Assembly (NCBI RefSeq): GCF_019654955.1
Contig: NZ_BPEV01000002.1
Location: 124,001-188,000, forward strand
Direction: 5' to 3'
Source of the DNA: Shewanella sp. KT0246
Lineage (GTDB): Bacteria; Pseudomonadota; Gammaproteobacteria; Enterobacterales; Shewanellaceae
Length of the DNA: 64,000 nt
Positions 37,179-46,573 of this stretch are shown here, in pieces (position 1 is the first letter of the stretch; every line of letters begins with the position of its first letter). Position numbers and translations under genes: made by a program. Below the pieces are notes generated by a model. The model saw only the letters and a list, made by a program, of their open reading frames with translations. It did no database searches and was not told the origin of the DNA.

Positions 37179-38090
37179 ATGATAGAGCTGAGACACCTTC
37201 GTACTCTAATGGCGCTCAAAGAGAGTGGTAGCCTAGCTGGTGCCGCGAAAAAACGTTTCGTAACTCAGTCAGCGTTATCACATCAGATTAAAGAATTAGA
37301 AACCCGAATTAACTCGGCTATTTTTATTCGAAAAAGCAAACCGCTGTCATTCACACAAGAAGGCGCTAGATTATTGAATCTCGCTGAAGAGATTTTGCCT
37401 AAAGTGATGGTAACCGAATCAGATCTTAAAAAAGGTCTAGATGCGGAGTCACAATCACTAAAACTGGGCATTGAATGTCACAGCTGTTTCCGCTGGTTAA
37501 TGCCAGTGACAGAAGCTTTTAAACATATTGCACCAGACGGACGAATTGACCTTTCAAGTCGACATTTGTTTGATTCATTAAATGCATTAGAAATGGGTGA
37601 GTTAGACATAGTGCTGACCTCAGATCCTGTACCTGGTCACGCCTTGGCTTATCAGCATTTATTCGATTTTGAGGTTAAACTAGTTGTCGCTAACGAAAAT
37701 TCATTAGCAAAAGAAGCTTTCATCAAGCCTGAGCAATTAGCTAAACAAACATTAATTACATACCCTGTTCCACTGCAGCGTCTAGATATTTTTAAACACT
37801 TTTTAGAACCTGCAGGTGTTGAAGCTGGTGAGCAAAAACAGTGCGACTTAACCGCGATGTTATTACAACGTGTCGCGTGTAACGATGGCATAGCGGCATT
37901 ACCAAGTTGGTCAATTAATGAGAGCCATGGATTAAACCTCTCTTCAGTAAAACTTGGCGCAGAAGGATTAAAGCGTCCATTATTTGCAGCCTATCGCCGT
38001 AATGCGGCTAATACGAGTTTAATTCAAAAATGGTTAACGTTAGTGGCAGCAGAGGGCTTAAAGTTACAGCGCTTAAGTCAGCAACACTAA
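37179..38090 (+). CDS. metR: LysR-family methionine regulator MetR
   Basis: 303 residues. The N-terminal helix-turn-helix (MIELRHLRTLMALKESGSL, then FVTQSALSHQIKELE) and the effector domain with GIECHSCFRWLMPV, RHLFDSLNALEMGELDIVLTSDP and ITYPVPLQRLDIFK follow the MetR pattern. MetR activates metE/metH and related genes with homocysteine as co-effector. The tandem MetJ boxes upstream fit the known repression of metR by MetJ with S-adenosylmethionine. A terminator follows. Confidence 0.92.
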   Translation: MIELRHLRTLMALKESGSLAGAAKKRFVTQSALSHQIKELETRINSAIFIRKSKPLSFTQEGARLLNLAEEILPKVMVTESDLKKGLDAESQSLKLGIECHSCFRWLMPVTEAFKHIAPDGRIDLSSRHLFDSLNALEMGELDIVLTSDPVPGHALAYQHLFDFEVKLVVANENSLAKEAFIKPEQLAKQTLITYPVPLQRLDIFKHFLEPAGVEAGEQKQCDLTAMLLQRVACNDGIAALPSWSINESHGLNLSSVKLGAEGLKRPLFAAYRRNAANTSLIQKWLTLVAAEGLKLQRLSQQH

Positions 38091-38133
38091 TCTGAGCGCA
38101 GTTATATAACCTGTCAAAGAGCGCGTTAGACAT

Positions 38134-38163
38134 AAAAATGCCACTCATTGAGTGGCATTTTTG
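38134..38163 (+). terminator. Rho-independent terminator after metR
   Basis: AAAAATGCCACTCA pairs with TGAGTGGCATTTTT; a near-perfect stem with T tail. Confidence 0.93.
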
Positions 38164-38212
38164 TATCTGAAACTATTTAGATAAAACCATGAGTTAACTT
38201 ATAAGTTAGCAG

Positions 38213-38965
38213 TTACTCATCTCCCACAAGCGGATTAATCAGCACATTGCGCTTAGCTAGCACATGTCTCAAAACCATCCCCGCAGAATTAGGATTATTC
38301 GTTTGGCTAATATTATGAGCAACCATAAATTCATTACGTAAATCATCATCTAAACCTAGCGCCTCAAACGCTTCGATAGATAAACTTTGCTGCTGTGTAT
38401 CAATTAAGTTTTTAATCACTTGCAATGCAATCGCTTTCTCTGAGGCGGCATTTAAAAATGCAAAAGCACTCAAGGTAATCACTTGGCCAAATACACTGAA
38501 TAAGGCTAGGGTTTGCACTTCGTCAGCATCAATATCAATGGGTTGATCGCTCTCTTCAATATCACGAAGGTGCTGAACCGCATCAACTGCAATATTCTCA
38601 GTTAATGTCCAATAGCCTTTTACCAGTTTACTATAAGGTTCTTTTAACTCATCTAAACGCTCTTTTAAATAAAAAGAAAACGCATAGCGATAAATATTCA
38701 CTTGTCCTAAACGGATAAGAGCATCTTTAATACTACGATTTTTAGTAGAGATGATACCACCAGCTTGAGCAGTATTACTGCGCCATAATAGATGCGCAGC
38801 TAAGGCTGGGTCACTTGAAACGATGTCGATTAAAATACGAATATCGGCTTCGTTAATCAGTGCTTTCTTTAAAGGAATCAAAATACCACGTCGACCAATC
38901 ACTTGCTCTTCGTTTCCGATAATAGCTTTGACTTGAGTTAGCACCTGTTGCTCAAGATAGGTCAT
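38213..38965 (-). CDS. HDOD-domain protein
   Basis: 250 residues. An HDOD-like core lies between about 30 and 200: IPLKKALINEADIRILIDIVSSDPALAAHLL, the IKDALIRLGQVNIYRYAF segment and a later ALFSVFGQVITLSAF helix. No metal-binding HD pair is obvious, as is usual for HDOD proteins, which act in signalling and not as phosphohydrolases. There is no EAL or GGDEF domain. Related proteins occur in c-di-GMP and motility circuits. Single gene. Confidence 0.78.
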   Translation of the reverse strand: MTYLEQQVLTQVKAIIGNEEQVIGRRGILIPLKKALINEADIRILIDIVSSDPALAAHLLWRSNTAQAGGIISTKNRSIKDALIRLGQVNIYRYAFSFYLKERLDELKEPYSKLVKGYWTLTENIAVDAVQHLRDIEESDQPIDIDADEVQTLALFSVFGQVITLSAFAFLNAASEKAIALQVIKNLIDTQQQSLSIEAFEALGLDDDLRNEFMVAHNISQTNNPNSAGMVLRHVLAKRNVLINPLVGDE

Positions 38966-39058
38966 ATTGTACTGCTTCCCTTTAATATTTTTAGATTTCT
39001 ATTAGGGAATTTATCCACATAAGCGGCACTAAGGTCAAGTAATTAATCTATTATCAAA

Positions 39059-39089
39059 CAAAAAGCCGACAAGCTGCTTGTCGGCTTTA
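39059..39089 (-). terminator. Terminator-like hairpin downstream of the riboswitch-controlled receptor
   Basis: AAAAAGCCGACAAGC pairs with GCTTGTCGGCTTT; on the minus strand it ends in TTTTTG and lies about 55 bp beyond the receptor stop. Confidence 0.88.
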
Positions 39090-39144
39090 GATTCTTCGTC
39101 ATTTACGCAGCTAAGCGAATATAATAGCAGTACAAAAAAATGGC

Positions 39145-41124
39145 TTAAAAGCGGTATCCCGCCGTTAAGCGAACTGAGCGACCATTACCAGAATAATATC
39201 CATTGCCCCAAGCAGAGTAGTAACCCGCACTGACATATTCTTCATCTAATAAGTTATCGGCGCGCAAACTCGCAGACCAGTTATCGCGTGTATAGTTAAG
39301 CGCTAAGTTAGCTAGCACATAGCTTGATAACTTAGGATCAACGTTGCCATTATCACCTTCAATAAAACGTTCACCTGTGTAGATACCTTCTACAAATAGC
39401 TGCCACTCAGATGCAATATCGTAACTTAAGTGCGCGCGGCCGTTATGCTTTGCAACCCAAGAAAGTGCTTTACCTTCGTTTTCGCCTTCAGTGAACTCTG
39501 CATCAATGTATTCATACGATGCTCCTAATAACCAATCAGCTGATAACTGAATATCGTAACTGGTATTGATCCCGTATCGACGCGATGCATCAGCATTAAC
39601 GTTAGCCCCACCACCTTGAGGACCGTCAGTACGACCAGCATCGTAAACAATCTCATCTTCTAAATCGAGGCGGTACGCATTTAACTTAAATACCTGTGCT
39701 GTTGTGGTCCAATCCCAACCCGCTTCATATGAGCGACCAGTTTGTGGGTCTAGCCCAATAGTGGTGATAGGGGTATAAGCTTGTTCATCCACTTTAGCGA
39801 AGCGGAAGTTATCATTGGCGCGGATATAAAAACGGTTTTCAATACTTGGACGATAGTTAAGGCCTAACTCAAATGCATGCGCATCATTATCAAGCTCTAC
39901 ACCAGTTGGATAGAGTGTTTGATCTGTTAAGTCATCAGTGACTTCACTGTAACGACCACCAACAACATAAGATAATGTCTTAGTTAACGGTACTGACGCT
40001 TGAGCATAAACACTGGCCATTTTTTGCTCATTGTTTCTTTGAGTATAGGCTAAATCAAAGTCAGCTTCACCGATGCTTAAATCAATACCTGCAACAATAT
40101 CTAAATCACCCTGTTCAAGCTGGTAGTTAGCCGTGGCTTTTGGTGAAAAACTTAATAAATTACGTTCAATACGACCAGCGCTGCCATATAAAAAGTTAGT
40201 GGTTAACGTGTCTGAGTAGGTTAAATCAGCAATTAATGCCCACTCTTGGTTTAACTGATATTCATAGCCACTACGCAGCGCTGTGGTCATTTCGTGAGTG
40301 TATTCGCCATCAGTGAAAGGAGCAGCTTGAGTTGGGTCTTGCTCAAACTGTTCAAGTGATAATGCACCTGGTGCTTGGCGGTTATCATCAAAATAGTTAG
40401 CTTCGACAAAGAATTGCTGTTTATCTGATTGATACTGTAAACGACCTAACACTGAGCCAGTTTCGCTTTCATTATTGTCTCGATAGTTGTCACTTTGGTT
40501 ATAGCTCGCTGCTAAATAATAACGCCACGCCTCATTTATCGCCCCAGAGATATCACCTTTAGCTTCATAAGTATCAAAGCTACCACCGCTAAGTTCAAAG
40601 GCTCCACCAGTGCCATTAGGTGCCTTAGTGATGATATTAATCACACCACCTACAGCTTGGTCACCATAAAGCACACCTGCTGAGCCGTATAGAACTTCTA
40701 CGCGCTCAACTTGATTTAATGGCACGGCATTGATGCTAGGCGCTGAGATATCGATATTATTTAAGCGGCGACCATCAATCAAAATCAAGGTGTTACTGGC
40801 AGCTTGTGACGCCGTAAAGCCACGCATCGCAAAGGTGGTTCCTGAGTTATTATCAGAAACTTGAATACCTGCTTGGCTACGAAGTAAGTCAGTTAAACTC
40901 ACCGCGCCGCTCATTTCAATATCAACCTGATCAATAACGTTAACGTTGGCAGCAATGTTTAACGGATTGGCTTCACTCCGACCGATAACCACAATGGTTT
41001 CAGTGCTATTAGTAGCAGAAGAAGTGTTAGCTGTTTCAGCTGTTGCGCTTGAAACAAATGATACAGCAGAAACGCTTAATATTAGGCTAAGCGCAGTTGC
41101 GATTTTAGTTGGATTAGTACCCAT
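39145..41124 (-). CDS. TonB-dependent receptor controlled by a cobalamin riboswitch (BtuB-type)
   Basis: 659 residues. The signal peptide ends near SSATA-ETAN. A TonB-box-like TETIVVIG and plug domain (about 45-165: TFAMRGFTAS, LILIDGRRLNN, YGDQAVGGVINIITKAP) precede a beta-barrel ending in VRLTAGYRF. AGGAG and AAGG stretches precede the ATG. A complete cobalamin riboswitch lies in the leader, so the receptor is predicted to import cobalamin or a corrinoid (or cobalt) and to be switched off when B12 is plentiful. It is only distantly similar to the second receptor at 61070. Confidence 0.92.
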   Translation of the reverse strand: MGTNPTKIATALSLILSVSAVSFVSSATAETANTSSATNSTETIVVIGRSEANPLNIAANVNVIDQVDIEMSGAVSLTDLLRSQAGIQVSDNNSGTTFAMRGFTASQAASNTLILIDGRRLNNIDISAPSINAVPLNQVERVEVLYGSAGVLYGDQAVGGVINIITKAPNGTGGAFELSGGSFDTYEAKGDISGAINEAWRYYLAASYNQSDNYRDNNESETGSVLGRLQYQSDKQQFFVEANYFDDNRQAPGALSLEQFEQDPTQAAPFTDGEYTHEMTTALRSGYEYQLNQEWALIADLTYSDTLTTNFLYGSAGRIERNLLSFSPKATANYQLEQGDLDIVAGIDLSIGEADFDLAYTQRNNEQKMASVYAQASVPLTKTLSYVVGGRYSEVTDDLTDQTLYPTGVELDNDAHAFELGLNYRPSIENRFYIRANDNFRFAKVDEQAYTPITTIGLDPQTGRSYEAGWDWTTTAQVFKLNAYRLDLEDEIVYDAGRTDGPQGGGANVNADASRRYGINTSYDIQLSADWLLGASYEYIDAEFTEGENEGKALSWVAKHNGRAHLSYDIASEWQLFVEGIYTGERFIEGDNGNVDPKLSSYVLANLALNYTRDNWSASLRADNLLDEEYVSAGYYSAWGNGYYSGNGRSVRLTAGYRF

Positions 41125-41285
41125 TTACCTTTAACTCCTGAAAGGAAAAATGGGGCATATTTGCCGCAGCGAATTGTGCTAGTGTTCAGCCAGAGAATCG
41201 GATCTATTGGATCCACTCACCTTTGCTATCAACTAGTGAAGCTACATTTCGAGATCTGCCCACCGAAATCTCAAAATCATCTTTT

Positions 41286-41512
41286 TGGGGCCGGTCTCCG
41301 GACTTAGGATAAAGTCATATAAATGACTCACGAAGCAGAGTTTTAAACGTTTTCATTTACTGTAATTACCTTTATTGTAATTAATAGCAAACATAAGCAA
41401 ACGCACTCAGTTCTCACCATTACCGTTGCGGGGGCAGCACTAGACTCTCACTAGTTTCCCGATTATCCCGTGTCACAACATCACAAAGATGAAGCACTCA
41501 CAGGCACCACAT
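41286..41512 (-). promoter_or_regulatory. Cobalamin (AdoCbl) riboswitch
   Basis: On the minus strand, in order: GTGGTGCCTGTGAG at the 5' side, CACGGGATAATCGGGAA, the B12-box GCTGCCCCCGCAACGGTAA, then AAGTCCGGAGACCGGCCCC near the 3' end. These are hallmark elements of cobalamin riboswitches in the expected order and spacing. It lies in the leader of the receptor gene that starts at 41124. The remaining 160-bp leader can hold the expression platform; I did not fold it. Confidence 0.95.
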
Positions 41513-41703
41513 AAGATTGACGATAAATTTGTCATTGTTACGATTGTCGTTAAACAAGTCCATATAACAACTAGGCGCATTATAACTGGTTAAAGTTACT
41601 TTTTGGTATAAAGAATGAGGATCATTCATATTATTCAATGCTGAGTTATACAGATTGAATAATATGAGCTCATATAAAATAGATAAAGGCTTGCTAAATA
41701 GAC

Positions 41704-42360
41704 CTAACGCTGAAATTTAAGTTGCAGCATTTTTGAAATGAAATCGCGATGATTTGAGCCATTTAGCGGTGGATTAGACTCGCTAAACACTTCGCCTCTC
41801 ATCGACTTATGAATTAAATACATATCTTCGGTATCTTTAAGTACAGCGTAATAACCAATTTCACCCTGACGTGTTCTAGATGTTGCTCCACCATAAACAT
41901 TCTTCATATTGGTACAGCCAATAATACCGTGATAAGCCTCTTTGCCACCAATTTGGGTCATACCAAGTTGCTCATAAGTCACACTACCTTGGCAGGCATC
42001 TTGGTATGTATCAGCAAATCTATCTAGAAATTGAGTGCTATCAATGCTGGTAGCTAGGCCTTTAAAGCCTTGAATGCAATATAACGCAGACCAATCGTTG
42101 AGAGTTTCACCAGCAGGTACAAACTCAGCTTTGTACATGTTGCCTTTTTCAGAATTAAAAGCCATTTTCCAGCCAACAGGCAGATCAAATGATACTTTAT
42201 TAGCAAAGATTGAAAGTTGTTTCTGTTCTGAACCGCCATCAGCATCTGAATATGCCGTTATAGCGTTAATATGAGGGGTTGGCTCTTTGGCCATTACATT
42301 ATAAGAAGGGCTCAATAAAAATAGCCCCGCAGATATTATTAGGGTCATGCTAGCTTTCAT
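41704..42360 (-). CDS. Predicted exported protein of unknown function
   Basis: 218 residues. A signal peptide (MKASMTLIISAGLFLLSPSY, cleavage near VMA-KEP) predicts periplasmic location. The mature part has two conserved-looking segments (VSFDLPVGWKMAF and CIQGFKGLATSIDSTQFLDRF) and three Cys residues that could form disulfides. The phrase 'D-L-P-x-G-W' recalls DcrB-like stress proteins but I cannot assign a family. AGGATG precedes the ATG. Downstream of it lies the riboswitch. Confidence 0.7.
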   Translation of the reverse strand: MKASMTLIISAGLFLLSPSYNVMAKEPTPHINAITAYSDADGGSEQKQLSIFANKVSFDLPVGWKMAFNSEKGNMYKAEFVPAGETLNDWSALYCIQGFKGLATSIDSTQFLDRFADTYQDACQGSVTYEQLGMTQIGGKEAYHGIIGCTNMKNVYGGATSRTRQGEIGYYAVLKDTEDMYLIHKSMRGEVFSESNPPLNGSNHRDFISKMLQLKFQR

Positions 42361-42468
42361 ACCGAAATCATCCTTGGTATTGGTGCTGAAAGGTGAAACC
42401 TAGTTAAATCAAACAGAAATACAGCAACTATGTCACCAAAATGTTGCATTACTGTATTATCTTAACGA

Positions 42469-42786
42469 TTAATCTTCAAGCTCATCCGCTGAATCAGTTA
42501 GATCTATTTCATTTGCTTCATCAGTTAACGCTTCTGCAGCAATGGCATCAGCAATAGATTTAGCTTTAATTTTCTTTTCAGTTTTACGTTTATTACGTTC
42601 AACTTGGGTGCTCATAAATGCTGTTAGCTCTTTTTGACCCCATGCAACCGCTTCATCTTCTGTTGTAAAACCATCGTGACTCTTAGACACGATCGTTTTA
42701 GTTGCACTCATACGACGAGTGATTTCAGTCTTGAAAGTATCGCCAACGGTTAACACTCTAAAATCGTACTTCTTACTTTTGCTCAT
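42469..42786 (-). CDS. DUF3622-type small protein
   Basis: 105 residues, no signal peptide. The N-terminal half (KKYDFRVLTVGDTFKTEITRR... SHDGFTTEDEAVAWGQKEL) is a compact alpha/beta segment; the C-terminal half is charged, with a Lys-rich helix then an acidic tail (SADELED). I recall this as DUF3622. AGGA lies upstream of the ATG. Function unknown. Confidence 0.7.
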   Translation of the reverse strand: MSKSKKYDFRVLTVGDTFKTEITRRMSATKTIVSKSHDGFTTEDEAVAWGQKELTAFMSTQVERNKRKTEKKIKAKSIADAIAAEALTDEANEIDLTDSADELED

Positions 42787-42893
42787 TATTCGGTTTTTCC
42801 TAGCTAAACTCAGCTTAAATTAAGGTCGCGCAGTGTACGCGAACATTGTCTATTTAGCACTCATTTTGAGCACTTTTAAATTAAAAGGTAAAG

Positions 42894-44822
42894 CTACTGC
42901 TTTACTAGTTGGTTTGAGCCCACAATCATCATTTCACATTTCTGACAATCAAAGACTAACTTCAATCTATCTTTACCGATATCTAACACCATAGGATCGG
43001 CTTTAATCCCTTCAACTTCTTTAGGACATAAGTTGAAACTGTAACGTAAACAGTGCTTAGTCACCATCAATGGCGCATCAGTTAATACTTGGTTTTTCTC
43101 GTAAGTATCTTCCATCTGAATCACGCCATGCTGCTCGTAAAACTCACGAGACTTATCATTGGCAACGTTAGATAAAAAGCTTAAATACTTTTGCGGGAAA
43201 CGCGCTTCTTTATCATGCTCACCACGAAGTGGACGCTGATAAGCATTTACACGAGCCTCATCAAAAGCCGCTATCGCATCTCGGCGTAGACCATTGATGA
43301 CTGAAGCTGGTAAAAACCAGCGATTGGCACAATTAACCTGTAACTGCTGCAAGCTGTAGTCACTGTTACCCAGTTTAGCTAACTGAGTACGTAAATTCGC
43401 GTCAGCTTTGGCGTAATCTTTTGCTGGCTCTTTAGCCCATTCAAGTTTAACCGTGACTGAATGTTGATGCTTATCTGAAACTGTTAATGCAATACCAGTC
43501 TCAGTGTCATCTAACACCATATCGACCATGATTTTACGGGTGGCTGAATCTTTTGATAGCAAAGCATCAAACTGGTGGTCAAAGTTTCTGAAAAGCTCGA
43601 CACCCACTTTCAAGTCTTTACTGACATCGGTTAAAAATAAAGTATTCCCATCGGCGCGGTTTACCCGCAAACCTTTGGTTTTGTTATCTGACAAACGTTG
43701 CTTTTGATAACCATCAATAAAGAAACACAAACCATCACCATTATTAAACTCGATGGTTTTACCAGCTTTTGCACTGTCGACTTTAATGAAGTCGCGGCCA
43801 ACACCCACAATGGTACCGACCTTTTCACCTATGTATTTAGGTGAACTAAAATGCTCAATCAATGCGGTACGCTGATTGATAAAATAATCGGTTTTACCAC
43901 GGTTAAAGCTTTTTTCAGGATCTGGTGTGAAAGTGAACTCACTGCGACCATGAGACATAGATTCTAGATCGCTGCGGCGATCGATAATCGCATCAAGCTG
44001 CTGACGGTAATGTGCGGTGACATTTTTAAGGTAACTGATGTCCTTTAAACGTCCTTCAATTTTAAAAGAGGTCACGCCCGCATCAATCAATGCTTCGAGG
44101 TTTTCCGTTTGGTTATTATCTTTAAGTGATAATAAATGCTCATTTTCAGCTAAGACTTCACCATCTCGGGTTGAAAGGTCACATGGTAAACGACACATTT
44201 GCGAACACTCACCGCGGTTAGCACTGCGATTTGAAAACGCATGACTGATGTTACATAAACCGCTGTAACTTACACATAGTGCGCCATGGACAAAATATTC
44301 CAATTTAAGCTTGGTGTTGTCAGCAATTTGCTTAATTTGCGGCAAGTTTAACTCGCGGGCTAATACTACTTGCGAGAATCCCACCTGCTCTAAAAATACT
44401 GCTTTTTCAGGGGTGCGATTATCCATTTGCGTACTGGCATGCATGGCAATTGGCGGTAAATCCAATTGCAGCAACCCCATATCTTGGATAATTAACGCAT
44501 CGACACCTGCTTCATATAATTCCCAGATTAAGCTCTGCGCCTGCTCAATTTCGTCATCCATCAAAATGGTATTTAACGCAACGAAGACTTGAGCATGATA
44601 GCGATGAGCAAATTCAGCTAAACGAGTAATATCTTCAACACTGTTACCCGCATTATGGCGTGCGCCAAAAGCTGGGCCACCAATGTAAACCGCATCAGCA
44701 CCGTGACGAATGGCTTCAATACCATAGTCAGCGTTTTTTGCAGGTGCAAGAAGCTCTAACTGTTTCTTTTCAGTAGGCTTAGTTGGCGTTGATGTCGGCG
44801 AAAATATTTCTACAGAACTCAT
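42894..44822 (-). CDS. rlhA: 23S rRNA C2501 hydroxylation protein RlhA (peptidase U32 family)
   Basis: 642 residues, close to the 653 of E. coli RlhA (YdcP) and longer than TrhP (453). The U32 core contains LELLAPAKNADYGIEAIRHGADAVYIG, FVHGALCVSYSGLCNISHAFSNRSANRGECSQMCRLPC and FKIEGRLKD, with the cluster of Cys residues that probably bind an iron-sulfur centre. The C-terminal extension ends in further Cys residues (CLRYSFNLCP, CQKCEM) that could complete the site. RlhA proteins act in 5-hydroxylation of a 23S rRNA cytidine. It is a single gene. Confidence 0.9.
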   Translation of the reverse strand: MSSVEIFSPTSTPTKPTEKKQLELLAPAKNADYGIEAIRHGADAVYIGGPAFGARHNAGNSVEDITRLAEFAHRYHAQVFVALNTILMDDEIEQAQSLIWELYEAGVDALIIQDMGLLQLDLPPIAMHASTQMDNRTPEKAVFLEQVGFSQVVLARELNLPQIKQIADNTKLKLEYFVHGALCVSYSGLCNISHAFSNRSANRGECSQMCRLPCDLSTRDGEVLAENEHLLSLKDNNQTENLEALIDAGVTSFKIEGRLKDISYLKNVTAHYRQQLDAIIDRRSDLESMSHGRSEFTFTPDPEKSFNRGKTDYFINQRTALIEHFSSPKYIGEKVGTIVGVGRDFIKVDSAKAGKTIEFNNGDGLCFFIDGYQKQRLSDNKTKGLRVNRADGNTLFLTDVSKDLKVGVELFRNFDHQFDALLSKDSATRKIMVDMVLDDTETGIALTVSDKHQHSVTVKLEWAKEPAKDYAKADANLRTQLAKLGNSDYSLQQLQVNCANRWFLPASVINGLRRDAIAAFDEARVNAYQRPLRGEHDKEARFPQKYLSFLSNVANDKSREFYEQHGVIQMEDTYEKNQVLTDAPLMVTKHCLRYSFNLCPKEVEGIKADPMVLDIGKDRLKLVFDCQKCEMMIVGSNQLVKQ

Positions 44823-44963
44823 AATGAATGTTTATCTTTTTCTAGGTAATAAAAAATGCATCAAGATAGTAGCTAAACACGGACTAAAACCACGTGTATG
44901 TCACTATCATTGACGCACTGTTCAGCTTGCTAGTTTAGCAAAAAATAACCAGTTTCGTTGCTT

Positions 44964-45530
44964 TTACTTAAACAAATGCTGAATATTCTTAAAATCACTT
45001 TTACCTTCAGCGATTTCCTGCGGGTTTAATCCCGATACTTCATGAGGGAACACTAACCACTCTTCAGACTCGTGAATAAAGTAATCAGGCTTCAAATCTA
45101 CCGCTGTATTCTTTGGTTTGTAATAAGGGCAGGCAACACGAATATCAGTAGGGATGTTCTTACGCATAAACTTTTGCAGCTTATCGATTAACGCATCAAC
45201 ACTACGACCAGAGTCAAAAACATCGTCAACAATCAATAGTCCATCATCAGCATTAGCATTTTCAATAATGTAATGTAGGCCATGTACTTTGATTTTCTTG
45301 CTTTGCTTGTCGGTACCAATTCCGTAATAAGAAGACGTTCTTACGGCGATATGATCCGTTTCAACATTTTTGAAATCATAGAATTCTTGCACAGCAATAC
45401 CGATTGGAGCGCCACCACGCCAGATACCAACAATAAATTGTGGTCTAAAGCCACTGTCATAAACCTGCGCAGCAAGTTTAAAAGAATCTTCCAGTAGCTG
45501 TTGTGCACTGATGTAATGTTTATCTGTCAT
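44964..45530 (-). CDS. Phosphoribosyltransferase (hypoxanthine/xanthine-type)
   Basis: 188 residues. The PRPP-binding loop LLIVDDVFDSGRSVDAL sits at about 118-134, and an upstream VGIWRGGAPIGI segment is the substrate-side loop, matching purine phosphoribosyltransferases. The likely reaction is joining a purine base to PRPP in salvage. The base is not predictable and a cobalamin-related or regulatory function is also possible. AGGGG lies before the ATG. Confidence 0.85.
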   Translation of the reverse strand: MTDKHYISAQQLLEDSFKLAAQVYDSGFRPQFIVGIWRGGAPIGIAVQEFYDFKNVETDHIAVRTSSYYGIGTDKQSKKIKVHGLHYIIENANADDGLLIVDDVFDSGRSVDALIDKLQKFMRKNIPTDIRVACPYYKPKNTAVDLKPDYFIHESEEWLVFPHEVSGLNPQEIAEGKSDFKNIQHLFK

Positions 45531-45708
45531 TGGTTTTGGCCCCTATCATTTTTATTGCGGCGAATTTTATACCAAATTAGGATAGTTTGTCTGTGAGGAA
45601 TACGTTTAATCGTCATATTTGTTAAACAAAATGAACTTAGGGACGCTATAAGCGGTTGAACAAAAAAACATCATTGACTCCACATTGTTCTGTGGCATAG
45701 TAAATTTA

Positions 45709-46383
45709 ATGCCAATTCATAGCGAAACCAACACTATGCTTGCAGCTAATGACGCTCAACTTCGACAACAAGCCGACTCTGATAGATTATCTTCAAGAAG
45801 TGATAATCCGTTGATATGGCCGCTTCTCACTCTACTGCAAAGTTCTTGTCAAAGTTGGAAAGTCCACCATTTAGCCAGCGAATTGCAAGGCAAAGGATTA
45901 ATGCATGATTTAGATCCTGAACCTGAAAAAGATCTCTTCAAACGTAACTTCCTGTTAATGAACGCCCTTTTTGAACTACAGAGCTTGCTACTTCCTAATC
46001 AATGGTTGCAAGTTAAAGCTATGGATATTCAGATTTTCAGAATTTTGCCCCATGACATTGCCGTGCAGCAAAGCCATGATGCAGCGTTAAAAGAGTATTA
46101 CCTCGATTGGCAGCAATACGATACGTGCGCTAACGTAGTCAAAGAAATGTTAGAGTCCTTTTGGTCGAGTTATCAAGAGTATATTGGCGTCAATCAAGTA
46201 TTAATGCATGACAGCCATGCCCTGAGTATTTTTGAGTTAGATGCAAGCGCCACGAATAAAGATATTCGTAAACAATGGCGTAAGCTGGCACTAAAGCTTC
46301 ATCCCGATCGCCCAGGCGGAGATGCACAGCAGTTTCGACAAGTTTGTGAAGCATGGCAAACTTTACGCTCAAAAGTGGGATAG
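45709..46383 (+). CDS. DnaJ-related protein with C-terminal J domain
   Basis: 224 residues from ATG 45709; a TTG at 45685 adds eight residues and a second ATG lies at 45736. The N-terminal 150 residues form an alpha-helical 'DnaJ-related' domain (NPLIWPLLTLLQSSCQSWKV...). The C-terminal J domain (about 170-224) carries the HPD motif in ALKLHPDRPGGD, so it should stimulate an Hsp70 ATPase. There is no zinc-finger or substrate-binding domain, so the N-domain probably gives specificity. Confidence 0.88.
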   Translation: MPIHSETNTMLAANDAQLRQQADSDRLSSRSDNPLIWPLLTLLQSSCQSWKVHHLASELQGKGLMHDLDPEPEKDLFKRNFLLMNALFELQSLLLPNQWLQVKAMDIQIFRILPHDIAVQQSHDAALKEYYLDWQQYDTCANVVKEMLESFWSSYQEYIGVNQVLMHDSHALSIFELDASATNKDIRKQWRKLALKLHPDRPGGDAQQFRQVCEAWQTLRSKVG

Positions 46384-46573
46384 CACCTAACTTAGTAGCT
46401 ATTTATTTTTATAAGAAAGCCGCATCACATCACATATTTACCCCTGAAATAAATCATCGTTTAGGTCATAATTCTTGTTAATATTAAGGCAATTAAGTAT
46501 TGGCTTAATTAAGACTATTTTAAGATTTCTCGCAACTACCAGCGGGTAACGCGACACTTTTATTGAGGCTGAA

